A stretch of 64,000 bases of DNA from an uncultured Microbacterium sp. (GCA_913774665.1 CAJYHN010000008.1:70985-134984), one strand, 5' to 3'. Numbered from the stretch's first letter, positions 53,487 through 62,740 are shown. Notes: a model not told the origin generated them from the letters alone. Program-made: numbers and translations.

Positions 53487-54728
53487 ATGACCATCGACGC
53501 CGATGCCCGCACGCTCCCCGGAGAGCGCGTCGCCCACTACGACCTGCTGGGCCGCCGCGACACCGATTACTACGCGGTGTTCGCCGACATCCCCGCCGCC
53601 GACCGCGCGGTGTGGGACACCGCCAAGGCCTTCGCCGACGAGGTCGGCACGCGCATGCAGGGTGAATGGGATGCCGCGACCTACCCGATCGACCTGGTGA
53701 AGCGCATGGGCGAGCTCGAGCTGTTCACCGACGGCATCGAGCACGACGAGCTGCCCTACACCTCGCCCCTGGCCGCGGGCCTGGTCAACATGGAGATCTC
53801 GCGCCACGACGGCTCCCTCGCCACGGCCCTGGCCGTGCAGGGCGGCCTCGCGCTGCGCACGCTGGCGTTCTACGGCTCCCCCGAGCAGCAGCAGCGCTGG
53901 CTGAAGCCCCTCGCCGACGGAACCGTGCTGGGCGCCTTTGCGCTGACCGAGCCCGACCACGGCTCCGATTCCGTCTCGCTCGAGACGATCGCGACGCGCA
54001 CCGACGACGGCTGGTCGCTCAGCGGCACGAAGAAGTGGATCGGCAACGGCGCCTCCGGCGGCATCACCTTCGTCTGGGCGCGCGTCGAGAACGAGGGCGG
54101 CGACGACCACGGCAACGTGCGCTGCTTCCTCGTCGAGCAGGACACCCCCGGCTACACGGGCACCGTCATCACCGGAAAGGTGTCACTGCGCGGCATCCAC
54201 CAGGCTCACATCGCGATGGACGACGTGCGTCTTCCCGCGGATGCCGTGCTGCCCGGAACCCACACCTTCAAGGACGCCTCGGTCGTGCTGTTCGCCACGC
54301 GCTCGGGCGTGGCCTGGTCGGCGCTCGGCCACGCGACCGCCTGCTACGAGATCGCACGGACATATGCCACCGAGCGCATGCAGTTCGGCAAGCCCCTCGC
54401 GAAGTTCCAGATGGTGCAGGAACGCCTCGCGCAGATGCTCGACGAGCTCACCGCCATGCAGCTGTACTGCCGGCGTCTCGCCGACCTCGAGTCCTCGGGC
54501 GGTCTGCGCCCCACCCAGGCGTCGCTCGCGAAGTACCACAACACCCGCGCCGCGCGCCGGGTCGCCGCGATCGCCCGCGACCTGCTCGGCGGTAACGGCA
54601 TCCTGCTCGAGAACGGCGTCATGCAGCACATGGCCGACATCGAGGCGATCCACACCTACGAGGGCACCGAGAGCGTCCAGGCACTCCTGCTCGGCCGCGA
54701 CATCACGGGCATGAGCGCGTTCGTCTGA
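53487..54728 (+). CDS. Acyl-CoA dehydrogenase
   Basis: 413 residues. FALTEPDHGSDSVSLETIAT, TKKWIGNGASGGITFVWARV, GVAWSALGHATACYEIARTY and IHTYEGTESVQALLLGRDIT are the family landmarks. The catalytic Glu is the one in TYEGTE, as in glutaryl-CoA/isovaleryl-like enzymes. The substrate chain is not readable. A GATACT box lies 7 nt before the ATG. The 100-bp palindrome array is directly upstream. Confidence 0.94.
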   Translation: MTIDADARTLPGERVAHYDLLGRRDTDYYAVFADIPAADRAVWDTAKAFADEVGTRMQGEWDAATYPIDLVKRMGELELFTDGIEHDELPYTSPLAAGLVNMEISRHDGSLATALAVQGGLALRTLAFYGSPEQQQRWLKPLADGTVLGAFALTEPDHGSDSVSLETIATRTDDGWSLSGTKKWIGNGASGGITFVWARVENEGGDDHGNVRCFLVEQDTPGYTGTVITGKVSLRGIHQAHIAMDDVRLPADAVLPGTHTFKDASVVLFATRSGVAWSALGHATACYEIARTYATERMQFGKPLAKFQMVQERLAQMLDELTAMQLYCRRLADLESSGGLRPTQASLAKYHNTRAARRVAAIARDLLGGNGILLENGVMQHMADIEAIHTYEGTESVQALLLGRDITGMSAFV

Positions 54729-54765
54729 TTCCAGATGCCGGGACCCCGGCGCGCGCGTCGAGGGG

Positions 54766-56445
54766 CTAGGCGGAAGCGACCGCCTGGACCGCGGGATCCG
54801 GGCTCGCGGCGGACCGTGTCGGCAACACCACCGTCACCGTCGTGCCCACCCCGGGGGCGCTCTCTATCGCGATCTCCCCGCCGTGGGCGTCGACGATCTT
54901 CTTCACGATGGACATGCCGACGCCGATTCCTTGGATGGCGTCGTCTCGGACGGCCTGCGCTCGATAGAAGCGGTCGAACACGCGCCGTTGAACGTCGGCG
55001 GTCATTCCGATGCCGGTGTCTGCCACCGAGATCGACACCTCTACGTCGCTTCGTCGCCGCGCGCTGACCGTGACGCGCCCCCCGCGCCCGGTGAATTTCG
55101 TCGCGTTGCCCACGAGATTCTCGACCACCTGCGCCAAGCGCGTCGAGTCCGCCTCGATGTGAAGGTCGGCGGACACGTCGGTCAGCAACTCGATACCGGC
55201 ACGGTCGGCCACCAGGGCGAACGGTTCGACGGCACGCGCGATCATCGATGCCACGTCAACGCCCCTGCTGTCGAGCTGCATCTGCGAATCGGCAACCGTC
55301 AACAACTCGCTGACTCGCTCGAGCAACGTGTCGGTGTTGCGCACGATCGTCGCCAACCAGGAGTCGATGCCGAGCGTCTTCGCACCTTCCCCGAGGACGT
55401 CGACGATCTCTTCCGTGTAGCCGATGATCGAGGTGAGAGGAGTACGCAGCTCATGCGACACCGTCGTCAAGAACTCCTCACGCACCTCGATGGCCTCGAC
55501 CAGCTCGGTGACGTCGTACGCGGCGATCACTGTGCCGAGCAGACGGCCGTCCTCCCGGTGCACGCGGCGTGACGATGCCATGATGGCGATCTGGCTGCCC
55601 GGGGGGCCGAGCCACTCGATGTGGTTCGCGATGATCTCACCCCGCAGGGCACGCGGAATGATCTGATGCTCGAGCGGGATCCTCGTCTTCCTGTCGGCCA
55701 TCAATGCGTCGGGTCCTGCGTACGGGGGGACGTCGAGACGGAATCCGACGATATCGACCATCTTCGCTGCGGTCGCATTGGCGAGCACGAGCTCGTTTCG
55801 CGCGCTGTAGTACGCAACGGCTCCGCTGACGGTGTCGAAGACGGAACGCAGGAGTAATTGCGCCTCGTGTGATTGTTCCAAAGCGGCGCGGAGCTTCGCC
55901 GTCGCTTCCTCCGACATTCGACGCCGCATTTCGAAGTTCCGCGAGCCCAAATGGATCGCGACCGATATCCCGGTCGAGATGAAGGGGAGCGTCAGAACAT
56001 TCACGAGCGCGAGGAGAGTCGTCACCGGTCGTCCGCCGAGAACGAAAGGAAGACCGGCGATGACGATGCCCGAGAACAGGATCAGCGCGAGTCCCGGCCA
56101 CCCGAACCGGTACGCGATCCATGCGAAGGGAATGAGGGCCAACAGTCCCGCGGACGGCAGATAGGGCAGGAGCGCGGTGCGCACCAACGCGATACTGACG
56201 ATGTCGAGCACGGGGATGACGATGATCCACCCCGTGTGTATCCACGTCTGCCGAGGCAAGAGGAACAGGGCCGAGGCAGCCGCCACCACCCCCAAGCCCA
56301 GCCACAATTCCAGCGATCGTTCGAGTTCGGGGACGGCGCCGAGCATCGCGACCGAGAGCAGAGTGACCCCCAGCAAAAAGGGCAGGTGCAGACGCACGAA
56401 CAATTGGCGAGGAAGAAGGGGCGTCCAAATCGATCGTTCGGGCAT
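54766..56445 (-). CDS. Membrane sensor histidine kinase with PAS-like domain
   Basis: 559 residues. Six or so N-terminal membrane segments, a PAS-like region (LLLRSVFDTVSGAVAYYSA), H-box EEFLTTVSHELRTPLTSIIG near residue 325, then N, G1 and G2 boxes (VVENLVGNATKFTGRGG, SVADTGIGMTADVQRRVFDR). The ATG 56445 is preceded by AAGGGG; the longer frame is less protein-like. Divergent from the single-domain receiver gene. Confidence 0.93.
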   Translation of the reverse strand: MPERSIWTPLLPRQLFVRLHLPFLLGVTLLSVAMLGAVPELERSLELWLGLGVVAAASALFLLPRQTWIHTGWIIVIPVLDIVSIALVRTALLPYLPSAGLLALIPFAWIAYRFGWPGLALILFSGIVIAGLPFVLGGRPVTTLLALVNVLTLPFISTGISVAIHLGSRNFEMRRRMSEEATAKLRAALEQSHEAQLLLRSVFDTVSGAVAYYSARNELVLANATAAKMVDIVGFRLDVPPYAGPDALMADRKTRIPLEHQIIPRALRGEIIANHIEWLGPPGSQIAIMASSRRVHREDGRLLGTVIAAYDVTELVEAIEVREEFLTTVSHELRTPLTSIIGYTEEIVDVLGEGAKTLGIDSWLATIVRNTDTLLERVSELLTVADSQMQLDSRGVDVASMIARAVEPFALVADRAGIELLTDVSADLHIEADSTRLAQVVENLVGNATKFTGRGGRVTVSARRRSDVEVSISVADTGIGMTADVQRRVFDRFYRAQAVRDDAIQGIGVGMSIVKKIVDAHGGEIAIESAPGVGTTVTVVLPTRSAASPDPAVQAVASA

Positions 56446-56561
56446 GCCGTCCCCTTCCGCGCGCCACAAGACGGCGCTGCCTGGAGCGATTTTGCCAGCA
56501 CCTGGCGGGATGAGGTCGCGCACGCCGACCGTCGCCGCACTTTCCGGGCAAGATATCCCCT

Positions 56562-56966
56562 ATGGGAGCTTCGGTTGTGGTTGTGGACGACGACGATGAC
56601 ATCGCCGGTCTGTTGCTGATGGGACTCGAGCGTGCGGACATCTCCGCCGTCCGGGCAAGCAACGGGGAGGAAGGGGTCGACGCGGTGTTGCGCGAACGGC
56701 CTCGCGTCGTTCTTCTCGATTGGATGATGCCCGTCATGGACGGCATCCGGGCATGCGAGAAGATCCGAGCGGAGCGGGGTATCGAGCAGCCCCGCATCCT
56801 CATGCTCACCGCCCGCACGCAGACCGAAGATCAGTGCCGAGCGCGCGAGTCGGGCGTCGACGCGGTCATCCCGAAACCTTTTCGACCCCGGGCTGTCGTT
56901 GCGCAGGTTCGGGAGATCATGGGGGCTGACTGGGGATTCCCGCTGAGCAGCGTCCCCGCGCCCTAA
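56562..56966 (+). CDS. Single-domain response regulator (receiver only)
   Basis: 134 residues. Acidic pocket VVVDDDDDIAG, phospho-Asp in VVLLDWMMPVMDG near residue 53, Thr in MLTART and Lys in VIPKPFRP. No output domain, so it likely acts in phosphorelay or by protein contact; the adjacent kinase is the natural partner. Confidence 0.92.
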   Translation: MGASVVVVDDDDDIAGLLLMGLERADISAVRASNGEEGVDAVLRERPRVVLLDWMMPVMDGIRACEKIRAERGIEQPRILMLTARTQTEDQCRARESGVDAVIPKPFRPRAVVAQVREIMGADWGFPLSSVPAP

Positions 56967-57017
56967 TCCGCCCCGCCACCCCGCGCAAGGTAGACCGACC
57001 ATGTCGGAGGCCCCCGC

Positions 57018-57023
57018 TACCTT
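57018..57023 (+). promoter_or_regulatory. Putative -10 box of the AI-2E transporter gene (leaderless)
   Basis: TACCTT, 6 nt before ATG 57030. This spacing is why I prefer ATG 57030 to the GTG at 57024. Confidence 0.45.
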
Positions 57024-57029
57024 GTGAAC

Positions 57030-58202
57030 ATGGGCCTGTTCTCTCGCCATCCCGACCCGCGTCGCGCGGTCGAAGCCGTCGCCGAGGCAGTGCAGCCGCC
57101 GCCGCGGAGCCTCTGGGCCGACGGGTTCGGCCGTCTCGCCGTGCGCGCCGTGCAGATCATCGTCGTCGTGGCCCTCGTCGCGGCCGTCATCTGGGGCATT
57201 CAGCAGGTGTCGCTCGTCATCATCCCGCTGGTGCTGGCGCTCATCTTCGCCTCGGCCTTCGGCCCGGTCACGATGTGGATGCGACGCAAGGGCGTGCCCT
57301 CGGTCATCGCGACCCTGCTGACTCTCCTGGCCGTCGTCGTCGTGCTCGCCGCGCTCGGCTGGCTCGTCGCCAACGCCGTCATCAACCAGTGGGACTACCT
57401 CGGCTCTCAGGCCGTGCAGGGTTTCGAGCAGGCCCAGGACTGGTACCACACGCTGCCCTTCGCGATCTCGCAAGACCAGGTCAACCAGGCGATCCAAGGC
57501 ATCCAGGGCTTCGTCACGAGCTCCTCCTTCGGTACCGGGGCGCTGGCCGGCGTGAGCGCGATCGCCTCGTTCGTCACCGGCTTCGTGCTCATGGTCGTCA
57601 TTCTGTTCTTCTTCCTCAAAGACGGCCCGCGCATGTGGGAGTTCGTGCTGCGCCCCTTCCACGGCAGCGACTACGAGCGGGCGCGCCGCATCGGCGACAA
57701 GACGGTCACGGTTCTCGGCTCGTATGTCCGAGGCACGGCCTCCGTCGCCGCCGTCGACGCGATCGGTATCGGGATCGGTCTCGCGATCCTGCAGGTGCCC
57801 CTCGCCCTCCCCCTCGCGGTGCTCGTCTTCCTCCTCGCGTTCATCCCGATCGTGGGTGCGGTCACCGCCGGCGTCCTGGCGGCCCTCGTCGCTCTCGTCA
57901 CCAACGGCCCCGTCGTGGCCCTCATCGTCGTCGGCATCGTCGTGCTCGTGAATCAGCTCGAGGGCAACTTCCTCCAGCCGGTGCTGATGGGCCGCTCGAT
58001 GAAGCTGCACTCGTTCGTCGTGCTGGTCGTCCTCGCCGGCGGAACCGCGATCGGCGGCATCCTCGGCACCCTGCTGGCCGTGCCGCTGACCGCCGTGGTG
58101 TGGGGCATCATCACCGTGTGGAACGGCCCCGACAAGCCGGCCGAATGGGCGCGCCGCAAGAAGCGGAAGAACCCCGTGCCGCTGGCGGGCGAGCAGAGCT
58201 GA
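57030..58202 (+). CDS. AI-2E family transporter
   Basis: 390 residues, about eight hydrophobic segments. VSLVIIPLVLALIFASAFGP early, GFVLMVVILFFFLKDGPRMW in the middle and VLVNQLEGNFLQPVLMGRSM near residue 305 are typical of the family (PF01594). Function in export is known only for a few members. The next gene, a DNA ligase, starts 6 nt after its stop. Confidence 0.92.
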   Translation: MGLFSRHPDPRRAVEAVAEAVQPPPRSLWADGFGRLAVRAVQIIVVVALVAAVIWGIQQVSLVIIPLVLALIFASAFGPVTMWMRRKGVPSVIATLLTLLAVVVVLAALGWLVANAVINQWDYLGSQAVQGFEQAQDWYHTLPFAISQDQVNQAIQGIQGFVTSSSFGTGALAGVSAIASFVTGFVLMVVILFFFLKDGPRMWEFVLRPFHGSDYERARRIGDKTVTVLGSYVRGTASVAAVDAIGIGIGLAILQVPLALPLAVLVFLLAFIPIVGAVTAGVLAALVALVTNGPVVALIVVGIVVLVNQLEGNFLQPVLMGRSMKLHSFVVLVVLAGGTAIGGILGTLLAVPLTAVVWGIITVWNGPDKPAEWARRKKRKNPVPLAGEQS

Positions 58203-58207
58203 CGGCG

Positions 58208-59251
58208 ATGCCGTACGACATCCCGGCGCCCATGCTGGCGAAGTCGGTGCCCGAAGTTCCCGAGCACGCCAAGGTCGAGGGCGGCTTCAGCTACGAGCCC
58301 AAGTGGGACGGTTTCCGCGCCCTCGTTTCGTGGGACGGCACCGACGTCGAGATCGGCAGCCGCGGCGCGAAGCCGCTCACGCGGTACTTCCCCGAACTGG
58401 TGGAGGCGTTCGCGCGGCTCCTCCCCGAGCCGTGCCTCATCGACGGCGAAGTCGTCGTCGCCCGGGGCGAGCCGGGCGCGCAGCGACTGGACTGGGAATC
58501 GCTGTCGCAGCGCATCCACCCGGCGGCATCCCGGGTGAACCTGCTCGCCGAAGAGACCCCCGCGATGTTCATCGCGTTCGACCTCCTCGCCCGCGGCGAG
58601 CGCGACCTGCAGCCCGAGCCGTTCGCCGAGCGCCGCGCGCAGCTCGTCGACCTGCTCGGCGACATCCCCCACCCCGTGCACGTCACGCGCACGACCGACG
58701 ACCCCGACCTCGCGCGCCGCTGGCTCGCCGAGTTCGAGGGCGCGGGCCTCGACGGTGTGATCGCCAAGCCCCTCGCCCAGCCGTACGCACCGAACAAGCG
58801 CACGATGTTCAAGATCAAGCACGCCCGCACCGCCGACGTCGTGCTGCTGGGGTACCGCATCCACAAGTCCGGTGAGGGCGTCGGCTCACTCCTGCTCGGC
58901 CTCTACGACGACGAGGGTCGTCTGCACGGGGTCGGAGGGGCCTCCGCCTTCACCGACAAGCGCCGCCGCGAGCTGATCGACGAGCTCGCGCCCTACGTCG
59001 AGCGCGACGCCGAGGGCGCGGCGGTCACCGGCGAGACCGACCGCTCGCGCTTCTCGGCTTCCAAGGATGTGTCGTTCGTGCGCCTGCGCCCCGAGCGCGT
59101 GCTCGAGGTGCGTTACGACCAGCTCGAGGGCATGCGCTTCCGCCACACCGTGCAGTTCGACCGGTGGCGCCCCGACCGCGATGCCCGCTCGTGCACCTTC
59201 GCGCAGCTCGAGACCGTCAGTTCGTACGACCTCGGCGACGTCCTGGACTGA
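58208..59251 (+). CDS. ATP-dependent DNA ligase (LigC-like)
   Basis: 347 residues. Adenylation motif EPKWDGFRALV (KxDG near residue 35), CLIDGEVVVARG, GLDGVIAKPLAQPY and FKIKHARTADVVLLGYRIHK complete the nucleotidyltransferase motifs; the OB fold follows. It matches LigC of actinobacteria, implicated in gap repair rather than replication. The start follows directly after the transporter gene. Confidence 0.92.
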   Translation: MPYDIPAPMLAKSVPEVPEHAKVEGGFSYEPKWDGFRALVSWDGTDVEIGSRGAKPLTRYFPELVEAFARLLPEPCLIDGEVVVARGEPGAQRLDWESLSQRIHPAASRVNLLAEETPAMFIAFDLLARGERDLQPEPFAERRAQLVDLLGDIPHPVHVTRTTDDPDLARRWLAEFEGAGLDGVIAKPLAQPYAPNKRTMFKIKHARTADVVLLGYRIHKSGEGVGSLLLGLYDDEGRLHGVGGASAFTDKRRRELIDELAPYVERDAEGAAVTGETDRSRFSASKDVSFVRLRPERVLEVRYDQLEGMRFRHTVQFDRWRPDRDARSCTFAQLETVSSYDLGDVLD

Positions 59252-59443
59252 GACCGGCTGCTCCGCGAGCCGACGGGAGGCCCGGGGCATGGCATCCGTC
59301 CCACTCTGGTGTGCCCGCGCGCCGTCACGAGAATGGAGGATGCCAAACCTGCGCGTGATGGAGCGCGCGGGCCTGCTCGATCGCGCCCGCTGCGGGTGGG
59401 CGGTGCTTTCCTACCGCAGCGCCGCGGGCGAGGCGCTGACCGC

Positions 59444-60469
59444 CTAGGCCCCCGGGTTCTTCGCCCGCGAGGGCTGCACGCGCGGCGGCTCCCCCGGCAT
59501 CTTCGGGAACTCCGGCGGGAACGGCAGCTCCCCCAGCCCGTTCTCGACGTCGCCCTGCCACCACTGCAGCAGCGTGTCGATGCGCCCGGGCTTCTTCGCG
59601 AATCCGGCCCACGGATCGCCGACGGATGCCAACCGCTCCGGCACCGAGCGCACCGTGAACGCGAGCGGGTCGAGGTCGTCGAGCTCGTCCCAGGCGACCG
59701 GGGTCGACACGGTCGCGGTGGGCAGCGCCCGCGGCGAATACGCCCCCGCCATCGTCCGGTCGCGGTTGGCCTGGTTGAAGTCGACGAAGATGCGCTCGCC
59801 GCGCTCCTCCTTCCACCAGCTCGTCGTCACGGCATCCGGCATCCGTCGTTCCAGCTCGCGCGCCGCGGCGATGACCGCGTGCCGCACGTCGAGGAACTCG
59901 TGCGTCGGCTCGATCGGGCAGAACACGTGCAGGCCGCGGTTGCCGCTCGTCTTGATCCATGGCTCGAGCCCTGCCTCGCGCAGCACGACGCGCAGCTCGT
60001 GGGCGGCGGTGACCGCCTCCGCGATGCCCGTCCCGGGCTGGGGATCGAGGTCGATGCGCAGCTCGACCGGGTGATCGGGATCGCTCGCGAGCGAGGCCCA
60101 CGGGTGGAACACGATCGTATTCATCTGCGCGGCCCACACCGCCGATGCGATTTCTCCGAGGAAGAGCTGCGGATGCCGCCGCCCGCTGTTGTACGTCACG
60201 GTCACGGCCTCGACGAAGTCGGGCGCCCCCTTCGGCGGGTTCTTGGAGAAGAACGCCTCGCCCCCGACACCCTCGGGGAATCGCTCGAGCGACACCGGCC
60301 GATGCCCGTTCGCCGCGATGAAGGGGTCGGCGACGGCGATCAGATACTCGGCGAGCTCGCGCTTGGTGATCCCGACCTCGGGCCACAGCACGCGGTCGGG
60401 GTTCGAGATGCCGATCTCGCGCTCGCCCTCGAGGCCCGGCACGGTCAACGTGATGCGGGGGGATGCCAT
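59444..60469 (-). CDS. LigD-type polymerase-domain protein (AEP primase-like, PolDom)
   Basis: 341 residues. LRIDLDPQPGTG (the DxD metal-binding motif), SGNRGLHVFCPI and HPVELRIDL segments, plus the C-terminal RTMAGAYSPRALPTATVSTP, match the LigD PolDom family that fills gaps in end joining. It stands alone without nuclease or ligase domain. Convergent with the LigC-like gene; no Ku gene is in view. ATG 60469 is 6 nt after a TAGCGT box. Confidence 0.92.
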   Translation of the reverse strand: MASPRITLTVPGLEGEREIGISNPDRVLWPEVGITKRELAEYLIAVADPFIAANGHRPVSLERFPEGVGGEAFFSKNPPKGAPDFVEAVTVTYNSGRRHPQLFLGEIASAVWAAQMNTIVFHPWASLASDPDHPVELRIDLDPQPGTGIAEAVTAAHELRVVLREAGLEPWIKTSGNRGLHVFCPIEPTHEFLDVRHAVIAAARELERRMPDAVTTSWWKEERGERIFVDFNQANRDRTMAGAYSPRALPTATVSTPVAWDELDDLDPLAFTVRSVPERLASVGDPWAGFAKKPGRIDTLLQWWQGDVENGLGELPFPPEFPKMPGEPPRVQPSRAKNPGA

Positions 60470-60475
60470 GTCCCG

Positions 60476-60481
60476 ACGCTA
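60476..60481 (-). promoter_or_regulatory. Putative -10 box of the PolDom gene (leaderless)
   Basis: TAGCGT, 6 nt before ATG 60469 on the minus strand. Confidence 0.45.
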
Positions 60482-60556
60482 GCGGGCGGGTCGGGGCCGT
60501 GTCTGCCCATTGCGGGCGCCCCGGAGGGCGGTGCCGGGCGGTGGGGCGCGCTCCAG

Positions 60557-60592
60557 GGCCCCGGGGCGCGGGAAGTGGCCCCGGAGCCACCT
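60557..60592. repeat. 36-bp direct repeat, copy 1
   Basis: Begins GGCCCCGGGGCGCG and contains GTGGC-cccgga-GCCAC. The second copy at 60692 differs at one position. In the 336-bp gap between the divergent PolDom and DUF1684 genes. Confidence 0.85.
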
Positions 60593-60691
60593 ACAGGCAG
60601 CACCCACGCATCTCGGGGCACCCGCGCTCGGCCACGCACCGCATCCACCCCCGGGCACACCGCATCCGGCACGGATCGGGTCGCCGCTCGT

Positions 60692-60727
60692 GGCCCCGGG
60701 GCGCGAGAAGTGGCCCCGGAGCCACCT
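60692..60727. repeat. 36-bp direct repeat, copy 2
   Basis: Second copy, 135 bp after the first. Downstream bases GCAGCAC also match the first copy. Nothing else is recognisable in the gap besides the promoter of the DUF1684 gene. Confidence 0.85.
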
Positions 60728-60793
60728 CCGCGCAGCACACAGACGCCCTGCGGCGGGCCTGTCCAGCCCGGGCCACGGCATCCGACCGCCCTT

Positions 60794-60799
60794 TACGCT
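60794..60799 (+). promoter_or_regulatory. Putative -10 box of the DUF1684 gene (leaderless)
   Basis: TACGCT, 6 nt before ATG 60806. Confidence 0.45.
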
Positions 60800-60805
60800 C
60801 GATCC

Positions 60806-61432
60806 ATGACCTCCGCAGCCGCCCGAACCGCCCTCGACATCGCCGATTGGCGCCGCCGCGTGTTCGCGCTGTACGACGCCGTGCGCGAAGCCGATGATCC
60901 CGAAGACGCTCACGAGTTGTGGCGTATCGAGCGCGACGCCCTGTTCGCCGATCACCCGGCCACTCCCCTGCTCCCCGAGCAGCGCGAAGGCTTCGTCGGC
61001 CTGCCGCTGGCGCCCTACGATGCCGCGTGGCGCTTCGAGGTTCCCCTGCTCGACGCCGACGAGGCCTCTTTCGTCGCCACGACCGGCACCGACGGCGAAG
61101 TGGGCTTCGAGCGCATCGGCCGCGTCGAGCTGCCGGACACCGGTTCGCTCGACGTGTGGAGGCTGACGTCCTACGGCGGCGGTCTGTTCGTTCCGGTGCG
61201 GGATGCCGCGGCCGGCCGCCCGGGCGGCACCTACGGCGGCGGACGCTACCTGCTCGACACGATCAAGGGCGCTGATCTCGGTCGCGGCTCCGCCCCCGAC
61301 ACCCTGGTGATCGACTTCAACTTCGCGTACAACCCCTCGTGCGCCTACGACCCGATGTGGGCGTGCCCGCTGGCCCCGGCCGGGAACGTCCTTCCCGTCG
61401 CGGTCCCGGTCGGCGAGTTGTACGGGGTCTGA
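60806..61432 (+). CDS. DUF1684 domain protein
   Basis: 208 residues. WRRRVFALYDAVREADDPED, WRIERDALFADHPATPLLP, GGGRYLLDTIKGADLG and DFNFAYNPSCAYDPMWACPL are the hallmarks of DUF1684. Function unknown. Start ATG 60806; the long frame upstream is shadow. A clear terminator follows 10 nt after the stop. Confidence 0.9.
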   Translation: MTSAAARTALDIADWRRRVFALYDAVREADDPEDAHELWRIERDALFADHPATPLLPEQREGFVGLPLAPYDAAWRFEVPLLDADEASFVATTGTDGEVGFERIGRVELPDTGSLDVWRLTSYGGGLFVPVRDAAAGRPGGTYGGGRYLLDTIKGADLGRGSAPDTLVIDFNFAYNPSCAYDPMWACPLAPAGNVLPVAVPVGELYGV

Positions 61433-61442
61433 CTTGAACGGC

Positions 61443-61480
61443 GGCGGGCCGCCCCGAGAGGGAGCGGCCCGCCATTTTCG
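61443..61480 (+). terminator. Terminator of the DUF1684 gene
   Basis: A perfect 10-bp stem GGCGGGCCGC / GCGGCCCGCC with an 11-nt loop, followed by ATTTTCG. Confidence 0.85.
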
Positions 61481-61484
61481 TGCC

Positions 61485-62579
61485 TTACGCGGTGGGTTCG
61501 GCGCCCTCTTGCGCGAGGGCGATCACGGGTGCGAGCTCGTCGCGGTCGATGCGCATCCACGGGCCCGCCGGATCGACCAGGATGCCGGTGAGCCCGGCGT
61601 CCCCGGCCAGCGCCTTCGCGAGCTGGTCGCGCTTGATGGGCAGCGGCTGGTCGCCGCGACCGAGGGCGAGAAGCTCCAGCGGGTGCGTGAAGACCTCGAG
61701 GAAACGCTCCCCGGTCGCCGAACGCGACTCGGCGACCCCGATGGGGCCACCCTCTTCGGAGCGGTTCACACCGATCCACAGCGGGGCCTCGGCCACGATC
61801 GCGTCGACGATGGTGGATGCCGTCGACTCGTCGCGCGTCTCGCACAGGGCCGTCTTGATACGCAACTCGGGGTCGACTTCGGCGACCATGCGCTCGAGCA
61901 GAGCCTTGGGGAGCACGGCGCGGTGCGGCTGCGAGGCGGGATCGAGGATGATGCCGGCGTAAGGGCCGGCGAGGACGTGACGCAGCAGCGCCATGACCGG
62001 CTGACCCATCGCCGAGGTGTCGCGGTCGCCATCGGCGTCGACGCTGGCGCGCAGGGCGAAACCGCCGCTGTAGGCGAGGACGAGCTGCTCGTCGCCGTTG
62101 TTGGCGACCGCGAGCGGCAGGTCTTTCCCCTCGGCCAGCAACGCGCGGGCGTCACCCTTCACCCGCAAGAAGACGTGCCCCTGCAGCAGCTGACGCGCGA
62201 TGTTGAGCAGCTGCGCGGGCTCGGGCTGCCCCTCGATCTCGGCGAGAGCGTTGCCGAGCAGCACGTTGTCGCGCAGCCCCGGCACCGTTTCGGGAGCCTC
62301 GGGGGCTTCCATCGCGCCGGGCTGACGCGCCGAAGGGCGAGCAGCGACGGGCGGGGTCGATGAGGGTTCGGGGGTGTCAGGACCAGCACCCACACCGCGG
62401 AACGACGACATCGAAATGCCGACGGTGGGGGCGGCCTCGGCCGGAACCTCCGGGGCCGGAGCGGCGTCGCTCGGGCCGGCGGGATCGACGGGCTGTTCGC
62501 CCGGCTCGATCGTGGTGTCGGGGCGGTCGGCCGATACGTCGTCGGAATCGGACTTCTTGCGGCGCGAGAAGAGAGCCAT
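61485..62579 (-). CDS. SseB-family protein with disordered N-terminus
   Basis: 364 residues. Residues 1-100 are low-complexity (Pro/Ala/Glu-rich). The rest carries an SseB-type fold (NVLLGNALAEIEGQPEPAQL, HVFLRVKGDARALLAEGKDL, then PLAVANNGDEQLVLAYSGG). SseB proteins are widespread in actinobacteria and of unclear role. A TAGGCT box at 62586-62591 lies 6 nt before ATG 62579. Confidence 0.83.
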   Translation of the reverse strand: MALFSRRKKSDSDDVSADRPDTTIEPGEQPVDPAGPSDAAPAPEVPAEAAPTVGISMSSFRGVGAGPDTPEPSSTPPVAARPSARQPGAMEAPEAPETVPGLRDNVLLGNALAEIEGQPEPAQLLNIARQLLQGHVFLRVKGDARALLAEGKDLPLAVANNGDEQLVLAYSGGFALRASVDADGDRDTSAMGQPVMALLRHVLAGPYAGIILDPASQPHRAVLPKALLERMVAEVDPELRIKTALCETRDESTASTIVDAIVAEAPLWIGVNRSEEGGPIGVAESRSATGERFLEVFTHPLELLALGRGDQPLPIKRDQLAKALAGDAGLTGILVDPAGPWMRIDRDELAPVIALAQEGAEPTA

Positions 62580-62585
62580 TGGTTC

Positions 62586-62591
62586 AGCCTA
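62586..62591 (-). promoter_or_regulatory. Putative -10 box of the SseB-like gene (leaderless)
   Basis: TAGGCT on the minus strand, 6 nt before ATG 62579. Confidence 0.45.
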
Positions 62592-62653
62592 GCCGGGGCG
62601 CTCCCCCGCCCGGTCCGCCGGGCGCCCGCCGGCCGGCCCGCCGGGCGCAGCGC

Positions 62654-62740
62654 GTGGGGTCGGCAGGTGCGGCCCGTGGGGGCGGCAGGTGCAGCCCGTG
62701 GGGTCGGCGGGTGCGGCCCGTGGGATCGGCGGGGGCGCCC
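62654..62740. repeat. 22-bp tandem repeat, about four units
   Basis: Units of the type GTGGGGTCGGCAGGTGCGGC start at 62654, 62676, 62698 and 62720, exactly 22 bp apart. Part of a 556-bp gene-free, repeat-rich gap between SseB and pcrA. Confidence 0.85.

Noticed and set aside
52863-53490. Several short ORFs in both strands over the 53.1-53.3 kb palindromes
   Set aside because: Their repeated peptide patterns come only from the palindromic DNA repeat; no start signals or families.
56082-58010. A 642-codon minus-strand frame over the receiver and AI-2E genes
   Set aside because: His/Asp/Arg-rich shadow that runs antisense through the divergent kinase/receiver promoter region.
59289-59447. Short plus-strand ORF after the LigC-like gene, with GGAGG before an internal ATG
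   Set aside because: 35-52 residues, no family, and its 3' end overlaps the convergent PolDom gene; too weak to call.
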